Position numbers and translations under genes: made by a program
The notes under the pieces: generated by a model
What the model was told of the DNA's origin: nothing
Databases searched by the model: none
Seen by the model: the letters and a program-made list of their open reading frames with translations, nothing else
Shown: positions 7,729-17,104 of the stretch, in pieces
How positions within the stretch are numbered: position 1 is the stretch's first letter
Layout: each line of letters begins with the position of its first letter
NCBI GenBank assembly: GCA_947594425.1
Contig: CANQED010000011.1
Span: 1-64,000 of the forward strand
Origin: an uncultured Ruminiclostridium sp.
GTDB taxonomy: Bacteria; Bacillota; Clostridia; Oscillospirales; Ruminococcaceae
DNA: 64,000 bases
Reading direction: 5' to 3'

Positions 7729-8980
7729 CGCTTTTGTGACCTCCTATCTGCATATTTCTCTCGCGGGCGGTAGCCGCCTGCTGTAGGTCCATTCCTTTAA
7801 GCATAGAGTTTTTACCGTACTTTTTCTTTATCTCATTTATCGCCCGCTGCAAATTCTCCCCGCGCTCGTCTTTGCCGTCGTCAAAAAAGCCGCTCTGTCT
7901 TATCCCGTCGTCGGGGACGATGTTGTTAAAGCTTATACATATCCTGCGCACGGGAATATCGGGGCGCACCGCCGAGCGGTACAGCCTGTCCGCCTCGGGG
8001 ATAAGGACGCGGCAGAGATTGGTCCGCCTGTCGAGCGCGGCGGCGGCCTTAGCGCTCGGCAGCCCCGCGGACTTAGTATACCCCACCGACACGCCGACCG
8101 ACGAGGTTAGCAGCCCTTTCTCGGTCATATCGAGGCATAATGCCTCGGTCATCTCGCGCACTATCAGCGCGCCCTCTTCAAAGTCATAATCCCGCATAAG
8201 CACCTGTCCCGACGACAGGCAGGAGGACTTGGGGCGGTACGCCTTTATATCCGCTATGGTGACGGGCTCGCGCCCCCACGCGTGATCTATCAGCAGCTCG
8301 GCGTCTATGCCGAAGCGCTTGTATAATAAATTCTCGTCGGCATAAGCTATATCCCGCATAGTATATATGCCCATCTTCTCAAGGCGCGCCGCCGTGCCCT
8401 TTCCTACCCGCCAAAAGTCCGTCAGCGGTCTATGCTCCCACAATGCCGCGCGATAAGTGTCCTCGTCGAGCACCCCTATGCGGTCGGGAGAATGCTTTGC
8501 GGTGATGTCGAGCGCTATCTTGGCGAGGTAGAGATTAGTCCCCACCCCGCTCGCCGAGGGTATACCGGTATCCTCCGCGACCTTTTCCATCAAAAAGCGC
8601 GCCGCCTGCACCGCCGTCATATCCATGCGCTTAAGATACGGCGATATGTCTATAAACACCTCGTCTATCGAGTATACGTGTATATCCTCGGGGGAGATGT
8701 ATTTTAGATACACCCCGTATATTTTCGCCGAATAGTCTATATACAATTTCATACGGGGCGGGGCGGTGATATAATCGATATGCGGGGGTATCTCGTACAC
8801 GCGGCAGCGGTTCTTTACCCCCAATGCCTTAAGCGCGGGAGAAACGGCAAGGCACAGCGTACCGCTGGAGCGGGTCGGGTCGGCTACGACGAGCAGGGCG
8901 GTCATAGGGTCTAGCCCGCGCTCGACGCACTCCACCGAGGCGTAAAACGATTTTAGATCGATACATAGATAACTGCCCAT
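7715..8980 (-). CDS. Y-family DNA polymerase, UvrX/YqjW type
   Basis: A 421-residue UmuC/DinB-like translesion polymerase. The catalytic palm residues are visible in CIDLKSFYASVE (first Asp near residue 6, steric-gate region) and YSIDEVFID near residues 104-112, followed by helix-hairpin-helix (KMGIYTMRDIA) and little-finger segments. It copies past damaged bases. The neighbour order polymerase-YolD matches UvrX operons. The start at 8980 has GGAGGG upstream; the longer frame start is not supported. I see no clear GAAC-N4-GTTC LexA box upstream, so SOS control is not shown. Confidence 0.9.
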   Translation of the reverse strand: MGSYLCIDLKSFYASVECVERGLDPMTALLVVADPTRSSGTLCLAVSPALKALGVKNRCRVYEIPPHIDYITAPPRMKLYIDYSAKIYGVYLKYISPEDIHVYSIDEVFIDISPYLKRMDMTAVQAARFLMEKVAEDTGIPSASGVGTNLYLAKIALDITAKHSPDRIGVLDEDTYRAALWEHRPLTDFWRVGKGTAARLEKMGIYTMRDIAYADENLLYKRFGIDAELLIDHAWGREPVTIADIKAYRPKSSCLSSGQVLMRDYDFEEGALIVREMTEALCLDMTEKGLLTSSVGVSVGYTKSAGLPSAKAAAALDRRTNLCRVLIPEADRLYRSAVRPDIPVRRICISFNNIVPDDGIRQSGFFDDGKDERGENLQRAINEIKKKYGKNSMLKGMDLQQAATARERNMQIGGHKSGEQS

Positions 8981-9110
8981 ACCGCGCTCCCTCCTCGTAA
9001 TAGTGTATATCCCGATACCGCGATTATTCACATTCTAAAGGAAATAATAACACTTTGTCGGTACCATAAAAAGGACAGGGAGAAACAGCCGAAAAATTTA
9101 GGCTTTCTTA

Positions 9111-9139
9111 TGGACAAATCACTAAAAAAGTGATATACT
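9111..9139 (+). promoter_or_regulatory. Promoter of the NUDIX gene with an inverted repeat in the spacer
   Basis: TGGACA, 17-base spacer, TATACT. The spacer contains the inverted repeat ATCACT-AAAAA-AGTGAT, which could be an operator for a dimeric regulator or simply a DNA-shape feature. Confidence 0.65.
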
Positions 9140-9177
9140 AAATATGATTAAAATTTTTTAAAAAGGAGGGACGGCAA

Positions 9178-9594
9178 GTGATCTATGAAAAGTCCTGCGG
9201 CGGGATAGTGTACAGAAAGTTTCACGGCAACACCGAGATACTTTTGATAAAGCATATCAAGTCGGGGTACTGGTCCTTTCCGAAGGGGCACGTAGAGGAC
9301 GGCGAGAGCGAGGAGCAGACCGCCATACGCGAGATAAAGGAAGAGACAAACATCGACGTTGTGATAGACACGGGCTTTCGCGAGGTGGTGACATATTCGC
9401 CGCGCAGAGAATCGACTAAGGACGTGGTATATTTTGTCGCTAAGGCGAAAAGCTTTGACTTTGTGCCGCAAGAGGACGAAATATCGGAGATACGATGGAT
9501 AGAGATAGACCAAGCGCACAATTTTTTATACTATGACAATGACAAGGTGACAGTATCAAAGGCAAAAACCTTTCTCTCATATATCAAGCAATAA
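9178..9594 (+). CDS. NUDIX hydrolase (Ap4A/MutT-like)
   Basis: A 138-residue single-domain NUDIX hydrolase. The NUDIX box reads GHVEDGESEEQTAIREIKEE followed by TNI, near residues 38-60, with all metal-binding glutamates in place. The N-terminal SCGGIVYR and GYWSFPKGH segments resemble bacterial diadenosine tetraphosphate hydrolases, so cleavage of ApnA or a related nucleotide is likely but not certain. It begins with GTG preceded by AAGGAGGG. About 50 bases separate it from folC, so the two may be co-transcribed. Confidence 0.9.
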   Translation: MIYEKSCGGIVYRKFHGNTEILLIKHIKSGYWSFPKGHVEDGESEEQTAIREIKEETNIDVVIDTGFREVVTYSPRRESTKDVVYFVAKAKSFDFVPQEDEISEIRWIEIDQAHNFLYYDNDKVTVSKAKTFLSYIKQ

Positions 9595-9643
9595 ATAAGC
9601 ATTATCGATAAGCCTATATATTTTCCGAAAGGAACACATAAAA

Positions 9644-10906
9644 ATGACATACGAACAGGCAATGACATATATAAACGGCTTTTCCCGCTCGGGAGCTCCC
9701 GTGACCGACCTTATTCGCTTTATCATACTTATGAAAGAATTAGGCGACCCGCAGGATAATTTTAAATCGGTGCATATAGCGGGCACTAACGGCAAGGGCA
9801 GCGTATGCGAGTACATCTCCCGCGCGCTCAGAGCCTCGGGAAAGCGGGTAGGGCGATTTACCTCTCCGTACATAACCTGTATAGAAGAGCGCATACAAAT
9901 AAACGGAAAGAATATCTCCCGCCCCGCGTTCGCTCTGCTGTGCGAGAGGGTAAAAGCCGCCGCCGAAAAGAGCGGCTTTACGGGCTACTCGCAGTTTGAG
10001 ATACTCTGCGCGATAGGATTTTTATACTTTTCGACCGAGCAGGTGGACTATGCGGTAGTAGAGACGGGGATAGGCGGGCTGCTCGACTGCACGAATATAC
10101 TCGACCCCGTGCTGAGCGTGATAACCTCGATAGGTATGGATCATACCGATATCCTCGGAGATACGATAGAAAAAATAGCCGCTCACAAGGCGGGGATAAT
10201 AAAGCCCTCCGTGCCGTGCGTGACCTCTCCCGACCAGCCGCCCGAGGCGCTGAAGGTGATAGAGGACAAGTGCCGCGAATTTTCGGTAAAGCTTGTCGTA
10301 CCCGAAAAAGAGCGGCTAAAGCTGCTGCATATGGATATGTGCGACGTATTTTTTACCTACAAGGGGCAGAATTTTCACTCGATAATGTCGGGAAAGCACC
10401 AACTCAATAATCTTATGTGCGCCATAGAGGCGTGCGAGCAGCTCGGGCTTAAGTACGGCGATATATTTACCGGAATAGAAAAGGCGTCGCTCCCCGCGAG
10501 GATGGAGAGGGTACAGAGCGGCCGCACGGTATATTTTCTCGACGGGGCGCACAATCCGCCCGCAGCGACAGCATGCGCCGAGATGCTCTCATCTATGAGC
10601 GGCAGACCCGTATACGCGGTGATAGGTATGCTCTCCCGCAAGAACTGGCGCGGCACGCTCGATAAGCTGCTGCCCTGTCTGTCGGGGGCGGTGTTTACCG
10701 ACGACTTTTCACCCGACGCGGTGCCGAGAGATACCTTGATACAATACGCGGGGGAGAAAATCAAGGACGTAAGCGGGGCGGACAGCCTATCCGACGCGCT
10801 CGCCATTGCGGCAAAGCGTACCGACTGCACGCTTATCGTGACGGGCTCGCTGTACCTTGCCGCTAAAGCCCGCGAATTGCTGTTAAATGAAAGTTTGGAT
10901 ACATAA
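9644..10906 (+). CDS. folC: Folylpolyglutamate synthase / dihydrofolate synthase
   Basis: A 420-residue Mur-ligase family enzyme that adds glutamate to dihydropteroate and/or folates in the cytoplasm. The ATP-binding P-loop VHIAGTNGKGSV lies near residues 45-56, followed by GRFTSPYI and ETGIGGLLDCTN, then the C-terminal domain with DGAHNPPA. Length fits FolC. RBS AAAGGA. It follows the NUDIX gene on the same strand and converges with the RNase P RNA gene. Confidence 0.95.
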   Translation: MTYEQAMTYINGFSRSGAPVTDLIRFIILMKELGDPQDNFKSVHIAGTNGKGSVCEYISRALRASGKRVGRFTSPYITCIEERIQINGKNISRPAFALLCERVKAAAEKSGFTGYSQFEILCAIGFLYFSTEQVDYAVVETGIGGLLDCTNILDPVLSVITSIGMDHTDILGDTIEKIAAHKAGIIKPSVPCVTSPDQPPEALKVIEDKCREFSVKLVVPEKERLKLLHMDMCDVFFTYKGQNFHSIMSGKHQLNNLMCAIEACEQLGLKYGDIFTGIEKASLPARMERVQSGRTVYFLDGAHNPPAATACAEMLSSMSGRPVYAVIGMLSRKNWRGTLDKLLPCLSGAVFTDDFSPDAVPRDTLIQYAGEKIKDVSGADSLSDALAIAAKRTDCTLIVTGSLYLAAKARELLLNESLDT

Positions 10907-10910
10907 ATAT

Positions 10911-10968
10911 AAATATAAAAGCAGCTTGGCGTAAAATCCTCCTAAAGTCGGATGTTTACGCCAAGCTG
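10911..10968 (-). terminator. RNase P RNA terminator
   Basis: On the minus strand a 14-bp stem (CAGCTTGGCGTAAA with its exact complement) with a 19-base loop is followed by CTTTTATATTT. It sits just beyond the conserved rnpB 3' end. Confidence 0.85.
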
Positions 10969-10975
10969 TCAAACA

Positions 10976-11315
10976 AGTTTATTTATAAGCCGAGTTATGT
11001 CGTGCGCGGTCATCTATCTTCGCCTTTCGTCGCCGAAAGGCTCTAGCCGCCTTAATTCGGGACCGCCGAGCAAGCGGTCATATCCCGAAACCAATCGGCG
11101 TTGCATCGGACAGGGTTTACAGGCAGAAACGGTCTCCCGCTCTGCGGTGAGCTCTTACCTCGCCTTTCCACCCTTACACCCCAAAAGAGGTGCGGTATAT
11201 CTCTGTTGCACTTGCCCTAAGGTCGCCCTCGGCTGCCGTTAGCAGCTGCCCCGCTCTGTGATGCTCGGACTTTCCTCACGGATAATATATCCGCGCGACC
11301 GCACGATAAACTTGC
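10976..11315 (-). ncRNA. rnpB: RNase P RNA
   Basis: The catalytic RNA that trims tRNA 5' ends. The minus strand shows the hallmark GAGGAAAGTCCGAGC near the 5' end, the P10-P11 region GTAAACCC, and the closing ACTCGGCTTAT at 10985-10995. Length of about 330-340 nt is normal for the bacterial type. The 5' end is set from the promoter TTGACA/TAAAAT just upstream; the 3' end is approximate, before the terminator hairpin. Confidence 0.93.
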
Positions 11316-11321
11316 ATTATT

Positions 11322-11350
11322 ATTTTAGCATACAACGGTTGTATTGTCAA
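11322..11350 (-). promoter_or_regulatory. rnpB promoter with inverted repeat in the spacer
   Basis: Minus strand TTGACA, 17-base spacer, TAAAAT. The spacer contains ATACAA-CCG-TTGTAT, a 6-bp inverted repeat. It lies just upstream of the divergent DUF308-papain fusion gene. Confidence 0.8.
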
Positions 11351-11372
11351 CCCGAAAGAAAGGCTGTGACCT

Positions 11373-12701
11373 ATGTATAGGGAACAAATACAAAAGATAT
11401 GGCTCGCGCTGTACGGCACGGGCATGGTCATATTGGGGATAGTTATACTTGTGCAGGGGGAGTTTTTGCTCTTTCCCGCCGCGCAGATAGGAGGGGCGGT
11501 CATAACGCTTAACGGCGTGCACCAGATTGTCCGCGCCTATGTAAAAAAAGAGCGTATCCCGCTGATAAGCGGCTTAGGCAATATCCTGCTCGGTCTGATA
11601 ACTATATTCGTCCCCGGTATGACGCTCGGGCTGCTGACGCTCGCCTTTTCGCTGTATGTGCTGCTTAACGCGGTGGTAAAGCTGATAGATTTTACGGCGG
11701 CGGTGCGAAATAAGATACCGCCCGATGACATCTTCGCGGATTTTGCCGCTTTTGCGGGATTTATGATATTCGGGATAATTATGCTGTTCGGCTCGTTTTA
11801 CTCTCAGCGTATGCTGCTGCTGATAACGGGCATATACTGCGTGCTGTACGGGCTTACTGAGATAAAGGACTTTCTCAGGGACGCGCTGCCTAACCGCGCA
11901 AAGACCGCCATACGCCGCAAGATAAGGATATCCGTGCCGCTGTTTATATCCACCTTTGTCCCGCTCGGAGTGCTGAAACGCTATCAGAAAAAGCTGGACG
12001 CGCGCGAGATAGATATTGAAGAGCTTATCGGCGAGGAGAAAAAGCCCGGCGCGGATGAAGCGAATATCCACGTGCTTATTCACGTATCCGACGACGGGGT
12101 AGGGATGATGGGGCACTGCGACCTGTACACCGACGGCGAGGTCTTATCCTACGGCAACTATGACGCGAGCTCAGAGAGGCTGTTCGGGGCGCTCGGCGAC
12201 GGGGTGATGTTTACCGCCGACCTTGATACATATGTAAAATACAATATAAAATACGACAATCAGATGATATTCGACTACGGGCTGAGGCTGAGCGACGAGC
12301 AGATAGAGAGCGTGCGCAAGGAGATATCCCGTATAAAGTCCGCCGTATACAGGTGGAAACCGCCGTTTCAGCGCGCCCTCGAGCGCGGGGAGAAAGCCAA
12401 GCTGTCCGACTTTACGGACTATTGCAGCAGGCTGTGGGACGGGACAAAGGCTAAGTTCTACAAGTTTCGCAGCGGCAAGTTCAAGTCCTACTGCGTTATG
12501 AGCACAAACTGCGTGCTTATGACCGACAGCATACTAAGCAAGGCGGGAACGGACATAATAAAGATAATAGGCATAATCAGCCCCGGCGCGTATTATGACT
12601 ATCTGCAAAAGGAATATTCCCTCGAAAACGGCATTGTGGTATCCCGCGATATTTACAGCAAGTACAATATCACGGAGGAAATTCAGGAGAAAATTGTGTA
12701 A
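11373..12701 (+). CDS. DUF308/HdeD-like membrane domain fused to a permuted papain-like domain
   Basis: A 442-residue protein. Residues 1-180 hold about six hydrophobic segments arranged as in DUF308/HdeD membrane proteins. Residues 220-440 are soluble and resemble a circularly permuted NlpC/P60 (YiiX/LRAT-like) hydrolase: a histidine in MGHCDLYTDGEVLSYGNYD (His248) precedes a cysteine in SYCVMSTNCVLMTD (Cys380). The membrane part is a fair match; the papain-like assignment is my inference from the His-before-Cys order and flanking pattern. Substrate unknown; a lipid or peptide bond is possible. RBS AAAGG. It starts just beyond the divergent rnpB promoter. Confidence 0.6.
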   Translation: MYREQIQKIWLALYGTGMVILGIVILVQGEFLLFPAAQIGGAVITLNGVHQIVRAYVKKERIPLISGLGNILLGLITIFVPGMTLGLLTLAFSLYVLLNAVVKLIDFTAAVRNKIPPDDIFADFAAFAGFMIFGIIMLFGSFYSQRMLLLITGIYCVLYGLTEIKDFLRDALPNRAKTAIRRKIRISVPLFISTFVPLGVLKRYQKKLDAREIDIEELIGEEKKPGADEANIHVLIHVSDDGVGMMGHCDLYTDGEVLSYGNYDASSERLFGALGDGVMFTADLDTYVKYNIKYDNQMIFDYGLRLSDEQIESVRKEISRIKSAVYRWKPPFQRALERGEKAKLSDFTDYCSRLWDGTKAKFYKFRSGKFKSYCVMSTNCVLMTDSILSKAGTDIIKIIGIISPGAYYDYLQKEYSLENGIVVSRDIYSKYNITEEIQEKIV

Positions 12702-12711
12702 TATTAAAGAA

Positions 12712-12740
12712 AAATGCCGACGCGTCAGGGATTTTTTCTT
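12712..12740 (+). terminator. Possible terminator after the membrane fusion gene
   Basis: AAAAATGCC, a GACGCGTC core and GG followed by GATTTTTTCTT can fold with small mismatches into a hairpin with a T-run. It separates the fusion gene from the DHHW operon. Confidence 0.45.
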
Positions 12741-12746
12741 ATTTGC

Positions 12747-12775
12747 TTGTATTTTGTAAAACCTTGTGATATACT
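12747..12775 (+). promoter_or_regulatory. Promoter of the DHHW-FkbH-ACP operon
   Basis: TTGTAT, 17-base spacer, TATACT, 55 bases before the first lipoprotein gene. Confidence 0.6.
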
Positions 12776-12830
12776 TATTCTGTATGAATTTCCCGTATAA
12801 ATTTTTTCTAATTGCGAAAAGGAGAATACT

Positions 12831-14015
12831 ATGAATAGAAAAATAAAAGTCGCCGTTTCGTTAGCGCTGTGTTTGGCCCTGCTTTCGGGCTGCAACAGCG
12901 CCGACCCTCAGATAGAACCCGCCGACGATAATACGTCTGCCGCCGAGCAGACCTCTGCTCCCGCCCCCTCAGACAGTGAGGACAGCTCCGCCGCTCCGTC
13001 CGAGAGCTCCGATACCGACTCTCCCGCCGAAGAGAGCTCCGCAGACGAAACATCCGAGGACACGACCGAGCCCGCACAGACAGGCACTCCGCTTACGGGC
13101 GTTGACGGCGTTATGACAAACGGACTGTTAAAGATGACCGACTCGGAGGGCCACGTATGGGGGATATCGCTGTACGGCGGCGGCACGGGCGACAGCTATG
13201 CGGCATCGCTCAATGAATTTAAAAAGGCGGTCGGTGACACCGTAAACGTATATAATATGGTGATACCGACGCAGGGCGAATTTTATCTGCCCGAGAAGTT
13301 CTCCAATATGAACGCGAGCCAGCTCAATTCGATAAACAATATCGCTAATCAGCTCGACGGCGTAATTAATATCGACGGCTACGGCGCACTAAAGGCGCAC
13401 ACGAACGAATATATATACACCCGCACCGACCACCACTGGGAGCCGCTCGGCGCATATTATGCGGCTAAGGCATTTTGCGAAACGGCACAGGTGGAGATAA
13501 AAGATCTCTCCACCTATACAAAGCATGAGGTGGAGGGCTTTGTCGGGTCGATGTATACGTTCTCTAACTACGACCCCGATATAAAGAACGACCCCGACGT
13601 ATTCACCTACTATGTACCCTCGACCGACCACGTAGCGACCTATTATACCACTGATTTTACAGAGGACTATGACTCGAGATATATCGACAGCATATTTATA
13701 TGGGATCAGCCGGTAAACGACAGCTATACGATATTTATGGGCGGCGACCAAAAGATAGTTAAGGCGGTCACCGAAAATAAAAACGGCAGAAAGCTCTGCG
13801 TATTTAAGGACAGCTACGGCAACGCCGAGATACCCTTCTTTATCGACGCGTTCGAGGAGATATATGTCTGCGACGTGAGATACTTTGACAACCTGTACGG
13901 TCCCGATTTTGTAAAGGACAACGGCATAACCGACGTGCTGTTTACTATGTGCACATTCTCAGCCGTAGGGGAGAATGCCGAGACCATGCGCGAAAATCTG
14001 CTCACAAAGAGGTAA
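12831..14015 (+). CDS. DHHW-family lipoprotein (SGNH-like), first copy
   Basis: A 394-residue secreted lipoprotein: signal peptide with lipobox LLSGC (Cys near residue 23), then a low-complexity Ser/Glu/Thr/Asp linker to about residue 85, then a globular domain. The domain has TDHHWEPLGAYYA with Asp200-His201-His202-Trp203 and a later KDSYGNAEIPFF with Ser328. This order resembles DHHW and AlgX/AlgJ-type SGNH acyltransferases, where the Asp-His and Ser form the active site. It probably acts outside the membrane on a surface polymer. It is the first of four same-strand genes; the next two starts follow within 5 bases. Confidence 0.8.
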   Translation: MNRKIKVAVSLALCLALLSGCNSADPQIEPADDNTSAAEQTSAPAPSDSEDSSAAPSESSDTDSPAEESSADETSEDTTEPAQTGTPLTGVDGVMTNGLLKMTDSEGHVWGISLYGGGTGDSYAASLNEFKKAVGDTVNVYNMVIPTQGEFYLPEKFSNMNASQLNSINNIANQLDGVINIDGYGALKAHTNEYIYTRTDHHWEPLGAYYAAKAFCETAQVEIKDLSTYTKHEVEGFVGSMYTFSNYDPDIKNDPDVFTYYVPSTDHVATYYTTDFTEDYDSRYIDSIFIWDQPVNDSYTIFMGGDQKIVKAVTENKNGRKLCVFKDSYGNAEIPFFIDAFEEIYVCDVRYFDNLYGPDFVKDNGITDVLFTMCTFSAVGENAETMRENLLTKR

Positions 14016-14020
14016 TAACA

Positions 14021-15316
14021 ATGAAGAAACGCTTAGCGGTCTGCGCCCTGCTGATAGCGGGGATAGCCACAGGCTGCAATCAATATGAAGAAGCGCCCGT
14101 ATCCGAGGCTGAGACAAGCGCGCCGCAGTCCGCGAGTATCGGCGAGATAACGACTATCCCGCCGCTCGTGCTCTCTCCCGAGAGCTCGACGCCCGCCGAC
14201 AATACGACCCCTCTCGACACCGCTGCGCCCGATACCGTATCACCCGATACTTCCGCGCCCGACGTCTCCATACCGCAGAGCGAGCCGCCCTCAGAGAGCA
14301 CCGACGCTACCACCGTACCGCCGATAGTTCTCGGCGGCGCAACCACCGCCCCCGAGACCGAGGCGCCCGCTACCACCGCCGAAACTACCGCGAGCGTGGA
14401 CAAGAATATCGACGGCTATCGCCAAATTGGCGGGAGCGGCATACTCGTCGCGGGTATAGGCGACCATTATTGGGGGATAATGTTCTTCGGCGGTACATAT
14501 GATTATTGCGACCTGTATGTAAAGAATGTCAAAGAGTTTCAAAACGCCCTGCCCGAGGTAAACGTATGCTCGATGGTGATACCCACCTCGGTGGACTTTT
14601 ACAACCCCGACGATTATAAGGATTACAGCGAGTCGCAAAAGGACAAGATAGAATACGTCGAGAACGAGCTTAGTAAGAGCGGCGTTACTAATATAAAGGT
14701 ATACGACGTGCTCGCCTCGCACACCTCGGAGCCGATATACGCGCGCACCGACCACCACTGGAAGCCGCTCGGCGCATACTATGCCGCGCAGAAATTCTGC
14801 AACGATATCGGGGTGACTATCTCCCCGCTCGAAAAGTATAAGGCGGTGACCTGCCCGGGATATGTAGGCTCGATGTATTATTACTCTGAGGACGAGCATC
14901 TTTACAACGACCCCGAGGACTATACCGTCTACTATTCGCCCAACGCCGACAAGCTCGAAACCACCTATTATGACGAGTATTATCAAAACGGCTATGAGAG
15001 CAATTTATTTATAGTGGACGACGCGAGCAGCTATTATCTGACCTTCCTCGGCGGCGACGAAAAGATAACGCACGTAAAGACCGACGTTAAAAACGGCAGA
15101 AATCTCGTCGTGATAAAAGAGAGCTACGGCAACGCGCTGATACCTTTCCTCACCGAGGCGTTTGAAAATATATATGTGCTCGACCTGCGCTATTGCGAGA
15201 AAAACGCGATAAAGTTCTGCAAGGACGTGGGCGCTACCGATCTGCTTTTTGCAAACTGCGCGTACACCGTGGCGGGCGGCAACTGCGAATATTTTGATTA
15301 TATAAGAGAGCTGTAA
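14021..15316 (+). CDS. DHHW-family lipoprotein (SGNH-like), second copy
   Basis: A 431-residue paralogue of the gene before it: lipobox IATGC (Cys near 19), a Thr/Pro/Glu-rich linker with repeated TTP, APDT and ETSA units to about residue 130, and a DHHW domain with TDHHWKPLGAYYA (Asp244-Trp247) and KESYGNALIPFL (Ser368). The two proteins align well over the whole catalytic domain, so they arose by tandem duplication and may work together or on different acceptors. The start is 24 codons inside the longest frame, 5 bases after the previous stop, with AAAGAGG upstream. Confidence 0.8.
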   Translation: MKKRLAVCALLIAGIATGCNQYEEAPVSEAETSAPQSASIGEITTIPPLVLSPESSTPADNTTPLDTAAPDTVSPDTSAPDVSIPQSEPPSESTDATTVPPIVLGGATTAPETEAPATTAETTASVDKNIDGYRQIGGSGILVAGIGDHYWGIMFFGGTYDYCDLYVKNVKEFQNALPEVNVCSMVIPTSVDFYNPDDYKDYSESQKDKIEYVENELSKSGVTNIKVYDVLASHTSEPIYARTDHHWKPLGAYYAAQKFCNDIGVTISPLEKYKAVTCPGYVGSMYYYSEDEHLYNDPEDYTVYYSPNADKLETTYYDEYYQNGYESNLFIVDDASSYYLTFLGGDEKITHVKTDVKNGRNLVVIKESYGNALIPFLTEAFENIYVLDLRYCEKNAIKFCKDVGATDLLFANCAYTVAGGNCEYFDYIREL

Positions 15317-17103
15317 TGATGAAAGAGCTGAATTACCCCTTTGACAGCGCTTTGCTGTTAAAGAAAAAGCGGTCGCTGCGCCGCGCGCTTATCAGCGACG
15401 GCAGACCGCGCATAAAGAAAAAAATAGCCGTACTCGGCGGCTCTACCGCTAACGAGATAGCCGATATGACCGAGCTTTTCCTATTAAATAACGGCATAGA
15501 GCCCGAGTTTTATCTGTCGGAATACAATCGCTGGTGGCAGGACGCGGTGTTCGGCAATGAGGAGCTTGACGGCTTTGCGCCGGATATAGTCTTTATCCAC
15601 ACGTCCTCGCGCAATATCGTCGAATTTCCCGATATTAAAAAAGACCCCGCAGACGCGGACAGGCTGCTGAGCGCGGAGCTTGAGCGCTTTGGCACGGCGT
15701 GGAGCGGGATAAAAAAGAGATACGCCTGCCCGATAATACAAAATAACTTTGAGCAGCCGTATTTTCGCATAATGGGCAACCGCGACTTTTACGACAAGCG
15801 CGGGCGGGTGAATTTTGTAAACCGACTTAACTCAGCCTTTGCCGAGTATGCCGAGAGCGCCGAGGGATTTTATATAAACGACATAAACTATCTCAGCGCC
15901 TGCTATGGTCTTGACAAGTGGAGCGACCCCTCCTACTGGCATATGTACAAGTACGCATTGTGCGTGCCCGCGATACCCGACTTTGCGTATAATTTAGCGT
16001 CCATTATAAAATCCGTATACGGCAAGAATAAAAAGGCGCTCGCGCTCGACCTCGACAACACGCTGTGGGGCGGAGTAGTGGGCGACGACGGCGTGGAGGG
16101 CATAGAGATAGGGCAGGAAACGCATATGGGACAGGTATACGCCGAGTTTCAAAAGTACCTCGGACTTGTCCGCGACAGCGGAGTATTGCTGACGGTATGC
16201 TCGAAAAATGACGAGGAGAACGCCCTCGCGGGGCTAAATCACCCCTCGGGCAGCCTAAGACCCGACGATTTTATTATAATAAAGGCAAACTGGGACAATA
16301 AGGATCGCAATATCGCCGCCATAGCGCGCGAGCTTAATATCGGCGAGGACGCGATAGTCTTTATAGACGACAACCCCGCCGAGCGCGCGATAGTATCCGC
16401 GCAATTGCCCGACGTGGCGGTACCCGAGATAGGCGCGCCCGAGGACTATATACGGCGAATAGACCGCTCGCACTTTTTTGAGACGACCGCATTCTCGGCC
16501 GACGACCTAAAGCGCGGAGAGATGTATAAGCAAAACGCCGCCCGCGCCGCCGAGCAAGCGCAGTTTACCGACTACGGCGAATACCTTGACAGCCTTGAAA
16601 TGACGGCGGTGATAGACGACTTTCTGCCGATATACCTTGCGCGTATAACGCAGCTTACTAATAAGAGCAATCAATTCAACCTCACCACCCGCCGCTTTAC
16701 CGAGAGCGAAATGAAAGCGGTGTACGAGGACGACGGATATATACGGCTGTACGGCAGCCTTGATGACAAATTCGGCGAAAACGGCATAGTATCGGTCGTT
16801 ATCGGCAAGATAAACGGCGACACGCTCGACATCATATTGTGGCTTATGTCCTGCCGCGTGCTAAAGCGGGAGATGGAGTACGCCATGCTCGACTCCCTCG
16901 TCGACAGGGCGAAAGCGCGCGGATTAAAGACGCTGACGGGCTATTATTATCCCACGCCGAAAAACAATATGGTGCGCGAGCTGTACAAGGACTTCGGCTT
17001 TGAGCTTATAAGCCGCGACGAGCATAACAACACGGTATGGAGGTTAGAATTAGACACATACGTCCCGAAAACCTCTCATATCAAGATAGAAAGGAATGAT
17101 TAG
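15316..17103 (+). CDS. FkbH-like HAD-family protein
   Basis: A 595-residue FkbH-type protein. After about 230 residues of an SGNH-like N-terminal region (KIAVLGGSTANEIADM), the HAD core begins with LALDLDNTLWGG and continues with LTVCSKND and VFIDDNPAERA. The C-terminal part is a GNAT-like domain (LTNKSNQFNLTTRRF, GENGIVSVVIG). Known FkbH enzymes load a glyceryl unit from 1,3-bisphosphoglycerate onto an acyl carrier protein. The next gene is an ACP, which supports that role here. The ATG overlaps the previous stop by one base (TAATG). Confidence 0.9.
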   Translation: MMKELNYPFDSALLLKKKRSLRRALISDGRPRIKKKIAVLGGSTANEIADMTELFLLNNGIEPEFYLSEYNRWWQDAVFGNEELDGFAPDIVFIHTSSRNIVEFPDIKKDPADADRLLSAELERFGTAWSGIKKRYACPIIQNNFEQPYFRIMGNRDFYDKRGRVNFVNRLNSAFAEYAESAEGFYINDINYLSACYGLDKWSDPSYWHMYKYALCVPAIPDFAYNLASIIKSVYGKNKKALALDLDNTLWGGVVGDDGVEGIEIGQETHMGQVYAEFQKYLGLVRDSGVLLTVCSKNDEENALAGLNHPSGSLRPDDFIIIKANWDNKDRNIAAIARELNIGEDAIVFIDDNPAERAIVSAQLPDVAVPEIGAPEDYIRRIDRSHFFETTAFSADDLKRGEMYKQNAARAAEQAQFTDYGEYLDSLEMTAVIDDFLPIYLARITQLTNKSNQFNLTTRRFTESEMKAVYEDDGYIRLYGSLDDKFGENGIVSVVIGKINGDTLDIILWLMSCRVLKREMEYAMLDSLVDRAKARGLKTLTGYYYPTPKNNMVRELYKDFGFELISRDEHNNTVWRLELDTYVPKTSHIKIERND

Positions 17104-17104
17104 C

